From Serinus canaria (Eukaryota; Chordata; Aves; Passeriformes; Fringillidae), in assembly GCF_022539315.1 (NCBI RefSeq), contig NC_066333.1, positions 13,827,501 through 13,891,500 of the forward strand: a DNA stretch of 64,000 nucleotides, written 5' to 3'. Positions 49,901-64,000 of the stretch are shown in pieces. A program made the translations under genes and the position numbers. Positions within the stretch are counted from its first letter, which is position 1. The number at the start of each line of letters is the position of its first letter. The notes under the pieces were generated by a model. The model did not search any database. It worked only from the letters and a program-made list of their open reading frames with translations, and was not told the DNA's origin.

Positions 49901-50822
49901 TTTTAGCAGTTCTGCTCCTACGGGAAGAAGCAAATGCCAAGATCTTATCAGGGGCTACAGAATTGCTCCTAATTCATCTACTCAGGCACTCACACTAAGG
50001 ACAGCACTTCACAAAAATTATATATAAAGACGTATATAAAAAAGTAATCTTAGCTTAAAAAACAGGTTTCCTCTTAAAGCTGCCACTGAAAAAAATGATG
50101 ACACATGATACTGCTGGAAAAGGTGGAAGAGTAAAAAGTTACAATAAAGTCAAGTGGAAGGTGCTCTTTCCCCAAGATGTCACTCCAGGCTGGTTTCAGA
50201 ATGGAAATACCCCTACAATCCAATGACGCTGCAAAGACCTGTAGAAAAGAGCACAAGAAAACCAGCAAGTACCAAGAGATCCACAACAAACACCTACTTT
50301 ACACAAATGGGAAAAGGTCTTCAGCATGGGAGAGAGCAACCTGAGGCCCTGAACTCACTCCCCAACAAAAGAACTTCATGAAGATATAAAGCACACAACT
50401 GCTCAGGTAGCCCACCTTAACAAGGAAGATCTGATTTCTTATCCTACATTAAGCTTTACATCAGGGTATTTGGGCAAGAACAAGAAATGAGGATGTACAT
50501 TGTAGGTAAGAGGAAGGTCATCTAAAGATCAGATAAATGAAGAGACAGCTGCATCACACAACATAAAATTTAACAAGCAGCTGCAGAATTTTAGCCAGCT
50601 AAGTGAAATAAATGTGGATTTTAATACCCTTTAAAAACATTTTATCTGGTCTCCTAATTTTGTTTTCAACTAAGATATGGTAGTGTTGATTTGCTTACTA
50701 ATCTCCCTCAAGAAAAGAAAAGAAACCAATTGCCTGCTATGCAGGCTTCTTCCTGAGGCTGAGCAGCACAGAGAGGAAAGGACAGGCTTGTTTAAAGTTC
50801 AACACCACTGTTACAGGAGGTT

Positions 50823-50846
50823 AAAATAAATAAATAAATAAATAAG
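50823..50846. repeat. (AAAT)n microsatellite in PTPN1 intron 1
   Basis: Five to six tandem AAAT units. Confidence 0.9.
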
Positions 50847-52662
50847 AAATCCCACACTTGCAACACGGTTTCCTAGAAAGCCCCCTGCTAGTTCAGCAGT
50901 GCCCGGGCACCGAGCGGCCGTGGCGGTCAGAGGGTCTGTGACACCAGTCAGCTGCTGGGAGCACGGAAATAACCCCAGGAGAATGTAAACTGGCCATGGC
51001 TGCCGTGTTAAATCATATCAACACGTGGCCAAGTGGGCTCATTTTCCCCAGGGCCGTATTTATCCCAGCTAGCAGGTATTCCAGGCTGTCTCTGAGCGCT
51101 GACCAGTTCCAACATGCCTCACTGGAGAGGCTCCTGACAGCAAACCCTGCAGTCCTGCACGGCACCCACTTCACCAGGGAGATAACTGCACTCTGCAAGT
51201 GCTCACTTCCACACCTGCACCTGAGTGGCTCCCAGGGCCTGGCAGAACTTCCAGAAGGGAGAAAGCCACAGACCTGTGCCACTTCCACACTTGACCAGTG
51301 CATTTATCTTGCATGCTCCCAGAAGGAAGGCACTGCTGTCAATAAACCACAGCAATACTGCACAGCTCAGCTGCTCACATTCTTGGATTGCCTCAGTGTC
51401 ATCTGCAATGGGTAAAAACTGATTTTTCAGTTCTGGTTCTTATGAGTGTTGCAACACAGACAGGGAAATCAAAGAGCTAAACTCTAGTATCAGGTTAAAG
51501 AATTGCATGAGACTTCTCAAATTTCAGTAAGTTCAAAATATAGTTTGTCCTTGAAATTTATGACCCATAACAGAAGAAGTTCAGAGCTGCTGGCAGGAAC
51601 ATTCTATTTCTGCTGTTTTGTAGCCATGTACTCACTGCCAAAACAGGAAACAACTGAATGGAGTGTCAGCGTAAGAAAACAACTCAAGTTCCCCTCTTCT
51701 TCTTCACATCCATCTCTATTTTCCTTCCCAGATACTCAATCTGCTCCAGAAGTGCATCTTGGACATTATTGGAAGGATAGAGATGTTTGAGAATGGGAAA
51801 TGGCTTTTTCTTGACAGCTGCTGTGCAAAAGCAAAGCTTTGCTATCTGTATCATCAAACAAAGTCAGTGCCAGGAAATAAACCACACTCTCATTAAAGTG
51901 TCAAGAGGTTCTAACTCAGTTGCTCTTCTTCTGTAAGAAAATAACCACTGCAATGAGATCCACACCTTGATTTGCCCAAACATTAGGGGTCTCTACATAA
52001 AGAGTTTTGGTTTAACCTCATCTCAAATAGACTGGTGTATCCCACAGACCAGATATCCACACAACTCCTAAAGGAATTTAGTCTGCCTAGCAAATCCAGA
52101 CCTTAATTTGTTTGCAGTATGGGTTTTGTGTGAGTATAAAAATGTATCATTGCTGGCCCGTAGGGCATTCCAGGCTTCACAGACTGACAACTGTGGTTAT
52201 AAACAGTCCTGCTTTCCTAGATACCTAATATTTTCATTCTGACATCTCACAAGCCATCTAAGAGCATTATAGCTTTTACAGAGCTATCACCAAAAAAACA
52301 CAAACAAAACCCAAGGCTCTGGAGGAGAGAAAAAAAAAGACATGAACCCTCCAAATGCTAGACCTAAGGAAGAGATAAGAAACACTTCTCACACCTTTCC
52401 ATGTGTTGCATAACCAAGGTATTTCCTAGAATTTAGACAAGCTGCAAACGGCACCTTTCAAATTGGAAACAAAAGGACAAGAAATGCCCCCACGGCAGAC
52501 AGCTTACAGTTTCTCAAGGGGATCTCTGGCTTCACAAAATAGGAACCATGGAATGATTTATCATGGAATTTTTACCTATACTCACTCAGAGCCCTCTACC
52601 CTCTTTCAGAGATACTGTGCTGATAACCTCAGTTAATGTTAAGAAAGCAAGACTGTACTATC

Positions 52663-52729
52663 TCCCCCAAATCTTGCATAATCCATTATCACCATTCCCC
52701 CCAATCTTGTGTAATCCATTGCCACCAGG
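52663..52729. repeat. Degenerate 33-bp tandem duplication in PTPN1 intron 1
   Basis: Two diverged copies of a CCCCCAAATCTTGCATAATC-like unit, each ending near ATCACCA/GCCACCA. Confidence 0.65.
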
Positions 52730-55700
52730 TAATCTTAAGATAAATGAGAGAATCTGATTAATAAGTAAATAAGATAATCAATTGTAAGTCTTGCTTCCTC
52801 ACCAGGTAACACATTCAAGGTCTTACCAGTTAAAAGCTGAACAAATCTTTACAGATTCTTTTTCCTTTTCTCCCATTTTTGATCCCAGTGTATGCATCTG
52901 TTCCCAGACTCCTGGCTCTGAACACATCCTGCTCTTCTATTCAGCTGGGCATGCTGGCACACTGCCCACTGAAAGAATACAAATTTGCAGAATACCTGGT
53001 GTTAGCTGCAGCTGAAGGAGGAACCTGAAAGGCCACTGCACACCCAGATTTTGTCCCAGCAGAGAAGGACATTATCACCTTCTGCCTGAAGAGATTCCAG
53101 GACACTGCTTAGTACTGGATCTCCTGCCACAGTTGAAGGCCCCTAAATCAGTTGGGAAGATCATTAACTCATTAACACTCATCTAATGACCTGTGCCAGC
53201 CCCACTGCAACGAGCAGGAGCACACAGCCACAGAACAAGCTCTGTGCTCTCCATGAGTAATATCACAAGTGAGTTTGAAAGCAACCAGCTCCAAGTATAT
53301 GAGTTCCACTCTTCCTACTAAGCTTCAATGAAGATTTTTAAAAGAGCCTTCACTTCAGATGAAGATGTGCACTTCACATGCACTGAGCTACAACCGAAAC
53401 TCGTCTGTGGTGTTTGTGTCCTTTCACCTTTTCCTGGAAAGTGTGTTGACTAAAAGCCAAACAAACAGAACAGCACTTTAGCTGCTTAGCAGACAAACAA
53501 CGCAGTCATTTCACTCAGGACAAATATTTTACAGAAACAAATAAGATTGCAAATGTTCGATTTATTTTCCAAAAAGGAAATGCCAACATTCCTGCAGTTG
53601 TCTCATCAGCAGTTTAAACTCACATAGATGCAGAACTGTCACAACATTATTTTTAATCCTTTTGGAGATTACATGAGTTTAACATGTCTAGGTTACCAGT
53701 TGGCATCTTAAAAATACTGGTCACAATAACAGGTAACAAGACAAGTCCAGTTTTGCCCATCTACAGCGACATCTGCTCTTCTGTGACATGCAGAATTTGC
53801 TAAAGTACCAGAACTATCAAAGAAAAAAGGGCAGTTTGCCACTCCCAAGGGATCTTAACCTTGCTGAGCTAACTTTCAACATAAGGTACCATATGTGAGA
53901 GAGCTACCTGCCTAGCACACAGCATGACCAGCAGGTACAGAGAAAACCAAAGCCAGGCTGAGAACAGCATTCCAGGGGGGCCGTGCTCCAGAGGCAGCCC
54001 CAGCACCAGGGGCATTCCCACAACACAGCCCATAGAAGCTCACAGCCTCCTTCCTGCTGAGTTATGAAATCAGCCATGGGAGCAGAAGCCAGCCCCGAGG
54101 TCCCCAGCAAAGGGTGATTCCCCAGACACTGCAGCTGCCAGGACACACGATCCCGTTCCCTGCTCCGCTGGCCAGCACAGAGCCCACTGCTGAACCCGAG
54201 GCCTCTTCTGGGACAGGAGCTGAAGGAGAAGGACAAGTGTTTCTAAAGCACTCCCAAACACCAACCACACCTTCCTGGGAACACAACCTCACCAACTCAT
54301 TAGCTTTCCCTTTCGTCCCTAATTGAAACTAATTAGGGAGCAGCCATGAAGCACCAGGGAGTTTAGTCAGGAGTAAGGCTGTGACTCCCTCAGGGACAGG
54401 TACAGCACCTACAAATACACAAGACCTGAGCAGCACCTGGGGTGTGGCTAAAACTTCCTTTCAGCTACCACAAAGTCATCATCTCTCCTAAATCCACCAT
54501 TTTTGCTTATCCAGAAGGAATAAATTATTTGTCAAGCTTTGAGACATTCTGCAGTTCTAATCCTCAAGGCAATCCTAACAAGTCAGAAATAAGAGAAGGT
54601 TTTTAAATGGTCTCCCAGTGGTGATGTTGGGGTTTCTTTTAGTTTAATTTTCTACCCATACATTTAGCACCAGGACAATTCCCTGGAAGGCATGTGACTC
54701 CCTGAATAAGATCACAAGGATTTCTAACCCTGGATTCAGCAAACAGGACAATGTTTCTGACACTTCTCAGCCTGTTCTGCAGTGCTGCTTCTGTCACAGA
54801 GAGGTGAGAGGTGTCCAACAGAAGAACACAGACATCTTTCCTGAAAGGTGCCACTGACTACATTAAAGGGGTTACCAGTAATGAACACCAAAGAAGCTTA
54901 CATTACTACTTGAAAACAGGAAATAATCTGGCTTCAGAAATTCTGGTGGGTGCTCAAAATAAATATTACAAACTAGGTGGAATCAGAGATGTCTACACAG
55001 AGACAAAGTCAGAGCAAAACCTTCACCGATGTCAGAGAGACCTTACAGAACCACATGTGCCTCAAACCAACAAAATCGGAGTTGTCAAACAGTTCCACAC
55101 TTCCCATATTTACTTATCAAGCTCTTTACAAATTCAACAACTTGACTTGGCACCTTACAACACCTCCCAAAACCACAGCAACCCAGTGAGTAATAGGGGA
55201 AGCAGGAGACTGTGATACTCCAAGACTTATCATCAATTCCTTTTTGTTATGCTGTTAACACACCATCAGCCTTTGCTGCAAAGGGAAAACATGGGCTGGT
55301 TGTGAGAACGTGCACACACAATCCTTTGCTCATCAGAGACTCAGAGCTACAAAAACATACTTCTAGAGTTTATAAAGCAAAATACCACACATTTTTTCAC
55401 ATCACTGCTATTGTCCTTTGAATACCCTAATGTCAAGTTTGTTGTTGTCATTACATTCCAAAATAAACATCTCTGCCTTCTTGGACTGCTAAAACATTAC
55501 AGGGTTTCTTTCAGTGAGAATGAGACCTTGCTCTAGAGCAGGGATTTTGATCACTACTCTCCCTCCCAAACAGCACCCATGTCCTCCCTGGGGAGTGGTG
55601 CCCCAAGCCAGTGCCCAGCAAGGACAGGCAACACCTCTTGGTTGCTCTAAGGGATGCTGCTTGTGCTCTCCCAGAGGGCTCATCCCCAGCTGGGGTGCTC

Positions 55701-58700
55701 CAACTCCTTAGTTTCTAACTCAGTGTCTCTCACTACCATTTCAGGAACCCAGCCCTTGCCTGTAACCAACAGCTGTGCTGGGACAACTCTAGAATTCTCC
55801 TTTCAGCAGAGAGGCCATTTCTCTGGGCAGTTTTCTGGTGGGCTCTTGCAGGAATGCTTTTTCTTCCCTGGTTCCTGGAGGTAAAGGAAGAAAGCTTTAG
55901 ATGAGCTCCCCTACCCCATCATGAGCACTGTGGAAAAAAGAACTGGCCCTGGAAGGGAGCACTGTTCAGAGCCAGGCCTGGGAATCTTGCATTCCTCCTG
56001 TATTCCTGGTGAGAAACTCCTTGGAAATACAAAAGCACTTCCAGATTAACTCTCAATGGTGTATTTCTGTATTTTCCATGATGACACAAAGCCAGAAACA
56101 AAATGATTCTTACCTAGGAATCAGAACTTCTGGCGTTTGCTTCGTTTGTATTTTCTTGATTTGAGTTGGTTTGAAAGTCTCTTATCATCATGGAAACAGG
56201 ATTTTGTGAAAACAGAGTAAATTTGCAAACCTCATTTTCTACCCCCAACACTGACTAAAACTGAACTCAGATTTTATCTATTATAATTTATGGGATAGAA
56301 TAAGCAAGCTATTGGTGTTCACAGAAGAAAATACAAATTACAATGTTTTTTCTTTAATACTTATCTGGAGTTAAACGAGTTATATATGCATTTAGAAAGT
56401 ACAGCCAGTTGAAGCAGTTTTAGACACCAGCTTGCCATATGCTATGTTAAAATTAGACTGATTTTTTTTTTGTTTTAAGGCACAAATTTATGCATGAAGT
56501 GGGTCTATTCAGTACACTCAGATTTTGAGGAATGCTTTTTCTCATCCAGTAATCTTTGCAGAAAGTTCCAAACAAAGCTTAGTAGAAAAAAGAAACTAGT
56601 TCAGAACGTGATTTTGAAGATATCTTCACAATATCTCACAGAACTGCAAACACTCTGTTCAATTTAAAAAGTAAGGGACTGGTTGCACCAAAAATGCTTA
56701 TTGTCAGGGTGACAAACACACAACAATATCATTTTTAGAAGTAATAATATGGGTATCATTGAAAACTAAAGACCTTGTAAGATGGCTCAAAATAGTAATT
56801 TGAATTCCTAGCTTAGTCAGCTTGGCCAGAAACAGCTGTGTTCACTATAACCTCTAATTAGTTTGCATATTATAAGAGCCCCAAAGATTTTTTCCCTCTC
56901 CAAAACCTACTAAATTAGCCTTCACAGCACAATGTTGTTAACACACCAGATGCAACAGAATATCCAGACTTCAGACACTTCCCACTACTCTTTCTGAAGT
57001 GTTTCATTTATAAAGGCAAATATTCTCATTTGATAAGGCAATAGCCAACTCCCCTCCACCTGGAGCACTCAGAAGAGCCTGCCTTGAAAGGTAAAGACAA
57101 GGTCCAGTTCCCAACTGCTTCAGATGAGATGGAAAGGTCTTGGTTCTAACACAAGTAAACTGTCTATTACTTTGAAACACAAAGCAAAGTCAGAATTTAA
57201 AGCAAATTTCTCTTCCCTCATGGCTAAGGGGTGTTCCTCTGTACAAATAATTTCACTCACACTGGATACTCCAATGCTAATCTAAAAGCTAAACTGGACT
57301 TTCTAATGTACATGCACAGGTCAATGAAATAGTCACACCATTACTGCAGTGGGGCACATGTCCAGACCATGCCAGTGTTATTTTTCTATTTAGAATTCTA
57401 TGGGACAAGCAACAGCCATATTTCCAACTTTCTACTAATTCCATAAAAATTCTCCAAGATATAAGGTTGTATGTAGAGGAAGTACTAAAACACACCAGAA
57501 AGGGAGTGGAGGAATTGTTGTATAGGAAATTGTGAACTCTGCTTTACCTATTAAAAAAAAAATATCATTATCTACATCTTCTTCAGTGGCAAACTTCATT
57601 TCCTAGAAGCTGCTTGCACCATGCATGGCTTTACTGGCTTTCTTGTGATGCAGCCTTTAAGTCAGATGTAGGAGGGGGAAAACTGAATTTATTTAGTATC
57701 AAGGAACCCCATGCATTCAAAATGATGAACCATATGTTACACAGGTACCAGCTCCATAATGTAAGTGGGTCTGCATTCTATCTGTTCCCTACAATTAAGG
57801 GTGTAAGACCAAACCCCAGCAAGTTCTAATCTATGGCACAAGAATGTTTCACCATGTTGGCCATTAGTAAGTAGACAGGCAATGGAACTACGGACTCATT
57901 CTGCCAAAGCCTGCTCATTACACTGTTACTAAAAGCTTTTTATCATTTCCAACCTAACAAGATTCCAAGAGTTTAAAGAGAATGTACAATTACCAGGATT
58001 GCACAATGCAGGTTCATGCCTCTGCATGCAGGGAAAGGTCAAACTCAAGCTTTGCTCCTGCAGCAGAACCAGCAACCAGCCTGCTTTCAGCAGCTTTGGT
58101 TCTCAGCACACGGCCCAAATTCCTCTCTGGGAACTTACAATAGCTGTAACTGCTTAACTACCATTTCCAGAAAGAAGCTTGAAGTATCTTTTCTTAAGGA
58201 AGACCTTTGGGCAGCAATTGAAGGAACTTGCTGGATTACAACTTTGCATGAACAGCTTCTTTCAGCTGGGATCTGTTTAACGTGGTGGCTGCAGTGATAA
58301 TTACAGATGCCCACTCCACTGTACTTAGAATATTCAAATTTGGAAAGGAAAATCGTAGTGATGATTAAAACCATACTGAATTCACTGAATGGTGCAACCT
58401 ACAGGTTGCCAAGCTACTGCAATGCACACAAAAACCTGCTGAGAACAAACAGTACTGTTGAAAACAGATGTTAGATAAAGCAGAATTAGGATACTCCTGC
58501 TTTTCCACATGACTGTCTAATTTGTGTTTAGGAAAGCAATCTAAGTAAGCTAGGTTAATATTAAACCTTACAGCATTCTGAGCTGCTCAGCTCCCAGTCC
58601 ACAGCCCAAACACAGTTTGGGGTCAAACAGCACCCTAAACCAGCCAGACCTTACAAGCTAAAATGGATTCAGTATTTTTATTTCTCCAAGCTGCAAAGCA

Positions 58701-61700
58701 ATGCTTCAAGACACTGACAGAACCAATCCTGTGTTATTAGAGAGCGTTTTAACTGTCACTGCAGGGACAGAGAGCTTTCATGCCCAGCTGTACAGGACAT
58801 CTTCTCATCTGAAAGCAGCTGAGAGTTTACAAAAACAAATGTCAGTGTTAAACAGGGACATCACATAATCAAGATAAACACTCACAGACATCCTAATGCA
58901 GGACAGATTCACACTCTGCACCCCAGCACATGAAAAAGACTGGAAAACTTGACAAGCCAGGCCTTCAAAGGAATGGTGAATGCTCCCCATGCTAATGAAA
59001 CAGACTGCAGTGAGAGTCAGTTGTGTGCATCAGATGAGATAAACAGTTTTGTCACTTCATACATCTACTCATCCTGCTAGTTAAAAATAATTAATTCTGA
59101 GAACTAAACCAGCTGATTTAGCACAGCCAAGCAACCCTCACAACTTCTACCTCTTGTAGTGGCAGTATCCTCTCTGGAAACACATGACTCCCATTACTTC
59201 CAGCACTCCTTGCCAGCCCAGACAGTGCTGCACTGAACCCACCACACCCCAGGCTCCACCAGACTCTTGCTCATCGTGTTCCACTTCCTGCCAGCCAAAG
59301 CCAGTTATCAGTTGTGACTAAACATGCTTTATCACTTGATGTCTACCTCAAATCCTCATTTGCAACTGTAGAACAGATCTGGAACACTTACAGAAAAAAA
59401 AAAATACTAAAACATGCAGTAAATATCTTTAAATAAACCATTCACATCTATCACAACCCTTTCCACTCCCCACTTCCAAAAGACAGCTACATCAAAGGCT
59501 TCTGAGCACTAATCCACAAATAAAGGTTATCAACGATCAGAATACACACAAATGCCTCCTTTAATATCAACCCTGCTGAGAGCAAAGCATTTTTAGATTA
59601 TATTATTCTTCTGAAAGTATTTCAAGGCAATTTTGCCTGTAGAGAGAGTTTAATATGCAGAACACGTTGTTAGCAAAGACTTTGGAACAAGAAAACCCAA
59701 AAGATGTAGATGTTATTACATGAAAGCAATACATGTTTGAATGCTTGTTCCTAACTGGGTAGCAATATTAACTTATTTAGTTATTCTTAGAAGATAATAA
59801 GGACATAACAGTTTTACCACCCCAAATTTCATGTGGTAGAGAACTCAGCAGGCAGAGCAGCACACAAGGAATTTCCTGCTGTCAGCCAGTCAGTCACAGA
59901 GGAGTATCCTGTACACTGGACTGTGTGGGCAACCAAGCAAAGCCTTGTCTGACGGGCTTGGCCCCAGTGGAGGCTCCTGATGGTCAGCTTTACACAAATT
60001 AAAACACAAAATCAATGACAGATAAGACGTAAGTCAGTAGTTTCCATGAAACCTTTCTGCTCCGTCTGCTTCCGGACAGGCTCTAAAAAGACTGGTAAGA
60101 TTAGACCTCTCTACTAATGCTCTCACATGGGCTAAAAATCCAGCAACTCAGCAGCTCTAAAGATTTCACATATTTTCAACCTCCTGTCCAATCTTTTGCC
60201 TCTGCTGAGCACCAGATGAGTCTGATGGACACAGGGCAAAGAAGCTGCAGAAGCTGAGGCCCCTGAAAACAGCCTGTTCCTGAGCCCTGCTCCAGAGAAG
60301 GGCTGAGCACCGTGGGCTTTGCACCCCCAAGTGCTCAGACCTTCCCCCTCCCCAGGCAGCACTGCCCACAGCCAGCAGCTGCTGTGCCCTGCTGCTCCCA
60401 ACAGGAGCCAGGCGCCACACGCTCTCCTGGTTTATCTCTCAGGGGGTGTGCCAGTTATCAGGGATTGCTGGAGAACAGAAGGCAAAGGGAATGATTTCCA
60501 AAGGGAAATCATTAATGAGCCAGGCAGGTAAGGCTGCTCAGTGCCACAGAGCTCTGCCCCAGTGCTCACACCAACCTCAGCCCTGCAACTTTAGTGCCCT
60601 ACTGATGCCACCCCAGCTCAGGGGATGTGCAGGGATCAGAGGACTCAGTTCCCAACACACACTGTCCTGCACACACTCCCTACAGGAGCTTTGAAACAGC
60701 ACCAGGGCAGATCTGCTCTGCTCATGAAACACCTGAGGCCACTTCTGAGGAGGTTTCAATACTGGGAATGAAAAAGAGTACAGGCTGAAACACGATTCTT
60801 GTTTGTGACACCCCACAGACCATGAAGTTCTAGGTAGCAACTGCCATTTACTGTGAAAATCCTCCACTGGCAGAAGTTTAAGAAAGAAGTGACAGTGTTG
60901 ATTTCTAATTTAATTCAGCTCTTAAGGAGGAAAACAAAAACATTTTCCAAAGTTGGGTAGCTGTCCACCCCCGCTCCTTTAGTGGGTAGAATTCCCCAAA
61001 TCTCTTCCCTTACAGAAATATGGGGAAATTCTGTCAAATGTGTCAATATGTATTTTAGCTGTTGAAGAAGCTATGTAGTATTTTTCCAGTTCTTGCTCCT
61101 ATGACCCACCCTTTCCTTCTTTCCAAAAGAAGTTCCTCTTACTAAAACCTCTTGCTTGTGTCAGAGTTGTGTTTTTCCTGTAGCCCCCATCTTGAGTCAC
61201 TGATGGCTGTGCAAATGTTAACAAAGGAGATCCAATTCCACGTGAGGATGGCAGAGGTTTAGTCCTACTTCAAGCAGCTGCAATGACTGTACAGAAGACT
61301 GGAAAAAATAGGCCACACACAGTAAAATGGAATCGAGATCTTCTGAACGAGCATGGGTTATTTTTCCTGTCAGAAAAAGGAAGTATACTCTTCCTTAGTC
61401 AAAGATGCATTTTTAAAATAGATTTCACATTTTACTTCCTGCCATCGCATTAAAAGGTCACGCTGTTTATGTTACTGTAACCTGTTACTGTGGGATCAGG
61501 AATGGTATAAACAAGCAAATCTCATTGAACTGTGCACAGGGGAAGAAGGTTATGAGAACATTCCTCTTTATGTGTAGAACACTTGTTCCATATAAATATA
61601 AAGAATCAGAGAAACAGAGTGTCTTTTGTAGGATGGCTCTCAGCATCAAGTACTTGACGAATCAAGTCCTTGACAGAAGCAGCATGAAATTCTGGGAACT

Positions 61701-64000
61701 TCAGATACAAGCAAAAGCACCTGACAGATCACAAATACAACAGCTGCTTTAGGTTCAGAATAGTGCCATGTAGTAGCATTTTGAACTAGCAATTATTTTA
61801 GTCCATGAAGTACAGAGAGGTGGCAGCCCAGAGGGGAGGGTTTCCTCTGCCTGCAGCGAGGTCTGCCCAGCTCCACACTCACCCCTGTACTCCTCAGAAG
61901 TTTTTCTGTAATTGCCTAAACTGGCAGAATGCAAAACCTGCTGTATCGTTGCTTTATTTTCTATTTCTATTGATGTAGAAACTGTTTTAACCTTCTAAGG
62001 AGAAGAAAAAGACTGCACAGAACAAACAAATCTGATTCAATGATCTCTTCATCATTACTGAAACAGGTAAATCTTCACCACTGATCTCTTCACCCTCAGT
62101 GCTGAAGGTGACTTTTGACCCCTTAAACTACATGTTCCTAAAGCATCCACAACAACCAAGAGCTGAGATAACTGTTCCCATGGAAAGTGTACAGAATTAA
62201 AAGTAAGAAAAACATAGAAAAACATTTCTAAAAGTTTCATATTATGCCAGCTTATTTTCCTTCCCAACCAGGATGTAAATTTTTTGCTACTGTTCTATGA
62301 ACTTGCTTTCTTAAATGCAGAAAATACAACCCAATTTGAAAGTAGATCAGCTATCACTATTAGCAGAATCACATGCATTTCCAAGAATCACTTTTACCAG
62401 TTTTTCTTGGTATAATATGACAGGCAAGCTGTTGAATCTTAGCTATATTCTGCGTGGGTGAGAGAAAAAGCACATCTGAATTCACAGAGTATGGCAGAAA
62501 GTGAACTGGCATTTGTACTACACCATCTACAAAGGGAACACACAAAGGCATTTGGATGCTCTATCAAAGTGCCTCTCCCAGTCAAACCAGCAAGGGCATG
62601 TCTCCTAGCACCAGGGAGGAAAAAACCACCTCTTCTGCAAATCAACATGAAACAAGCTGACCAATGACTAAAAAACCCCAGAAAACCTCAATGGTAAGTG
62701 CTGCAAACATCCAAGCTCAGGGATCAGACCAAGTCTGTGTTCATTATAAACACTGCAGAGAAGCAATCCCTGAGTAACCTCAGGTATTTAATGGGGCTAA
62801 ATTCACAACCCAAACAGACACCTGGGTCATGCAAGTGACACTGATCTAAAACCTGGTAATTCTCATGTTTACAAGAAAGTAGCAGTGATATTTCAGTGGA
62901 AGCCACATCTTTTGAAGACTCAACTAGAGAGAACCTTTGGACAAAGTCCATTTGCAAAGCAAGTATTACAGGAAAACATTTAATTTTAATGTTTAGTTAA
63001 CTATAGGATGAACTGTTATTTCAAACCTACCCAGCACATTTAGAAAGTTATTTTAGTTTGAAAAATATTTGGTCTACCACTACCACATTTTATTCTCTGC
63101 TTACAAGGGCTATTTCGATTTGAATTTACCATCATTTGGCATGTGGCCAACTTTGCTTTCTCCTTAACAGTTTTCTTCCATACATCTGTGCTTCCAGCAC
63201 ACAGAGGAGGCAACACTACCATGTGGAAGAACACACCAACACCATAAAACCCTTCCAAAAATGCTCAGAAGCAGGGGAGCACTGTGTGTACATTGTATAA
63301 TTTCTAAATTTTTAGCAAATGATAACCATAACAGGCTCCATTTTTCCATGCTCTGTTACCAGCAAAGCTATCACAGAAGCTCTGGGTTCAAGTATTTAGA
63401 TTTTAAACTCTGTAGAATTTAAAAGTGGCTCAGGTAGCTTTATATAATGGGACTCACCCAACCTCAAATCTGCCAGCAGCAGACACAACTGGTGCTGCTC
63501 TGAAAGAGGCAGCAGTAAAATCTAACCCAGGCAGCAGAGTGCCCTGAGCCAGCCCCAGGGGCACAAAGGTGCCATCACCTGCAGCTGAACAGCAGCTCTG
63601 CTTTTCAGGGAGGAGAGGATCCTGACTTGGTGAGCCACAGACACCCTGCTTCTCCATCACCAACCCTGCACATGTGTAGAAGACTCAGTGTAGAGCACAG
63701 GAAAACATGGAATATCTTCAGCTGATTGAAGGAACAGAGACTCCCTGCAACCCTGAGCTCTAAAACCAGCTTTCCACAACCAGAGCCAATTATGCTGAGC
63801 CTCAAATGAATCAACAGAGCACGAATTAAGCAGTGGCAAGGCACTGCATGCAGAGACCTGCAGCTAGAACTGGCAGAATAAAGCATGAAGATGCATTTAT
63901 AAGAAGTCATGTTCATGCCACAATTTATCTGCTGCTGAGCACCCAAGCAAAGGAGTAGCCCAAATGCTTTCAGACTGCAGCCTGCGCTCTTGCTGCAGCT

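Larger units (their letters stand above)
46912..64000 (-). other. PTPN1: PTPN1 first intron (3' part), exon 1 not in window
   Basis: At least 17 kb of AT-rich non-coding DNA. I looked on the minus strand for the conserved first-exon peptide and did not find it, so exon 1 and the promoter lie beyond 64000. I see no RNA gene, retroelement frame or other exon. A small CpG-rich patch stands out at 50900-50931. Confidence 0.85.

Noticed and set aside
46912..64000. Search for PTPN1 exon 1 or a nested gene in the first intron
   Set aside because: No frame on either strand resembles the conserved N-terminus or any other protein family I know.

Overview
The window is vertebrate nuclear DNA, almost certainly from a bird. 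It holds no bacterial-style operons. Two multi-exon genes face each other: RIPOR3 (FAM65C) on the + strand and PTPN1 (protein tyrosine phosphatase 1B) on the - strand. The same two genes are adjacent in mammals, so the synteny supports both calls. The bird assignment rests on short introns, almost no recognisable transposon sequence, many GC-rich minisatellites, and a PTP1B tail ending CYRVCFH with a WKELSNEDLEPPPEHTPPPP segment, which fits what I remember of chicken rather than mammalian PTP1B. I cannot name the species.

Layout. 1-12817 is non-coding (upstream or 5' UTR intron of RIPOR3), with a GA repeat, a compositionally abnormal 265-bp block at about 665-930, a decamer repeat near 3.05 kb and a 60-bp higher-order minisatellite at 5.77-6.52 kb. 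12818-~36000 is RIPOR3: 21 coding exons joined in frame give 2832 nt, or 943 codons plus stop, close to the roughly 946-residue human protein. The 3' UTR ends near an AATAAA at 35980. 36005-36450 is a short intergenic gap between the two 3' ends. ~36450-39385 is the PTPN1 3' UTR. 39386-46911 holds eight PTPN1 coding exons, 1242 nt, from 'DIRHEASDF' to the stop. 46912-64000 is the 3' part of the very large first intron of PTPN1; its first coding exon and promoter lie outside the window.

How they work. PTP1B is an ER-anchored tyrosine phosphatase, known to dephosphorylate insulin and leptin pathway kinases. Its whole catalytic apparatus is visible: Cys215, Arg221, Asp181, Gln262 and Tyr46 by human numbering. 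RIPOR3 belongs to the Rho-interacting RIPOR/FAM65 family, with a conserved N-terminal half, a divergent middle and a helical-repeat-like C-terminus. Nothing in the sequence says that the two genes cooperate; they share a convergent 3' boundary, and both 3' UTRs carry a perfect Pumilio-type motif.

No new multi-gene system is visible. The main oddities are the 665-930 block, which looks like a long-read consensus artefact inside a GA repeat, and an unusual density of unrelated minisatellites in and just upstream of RIPOR3. Several of these lie close to splice sites and are open in several reading frames, which creates long false ORFs.
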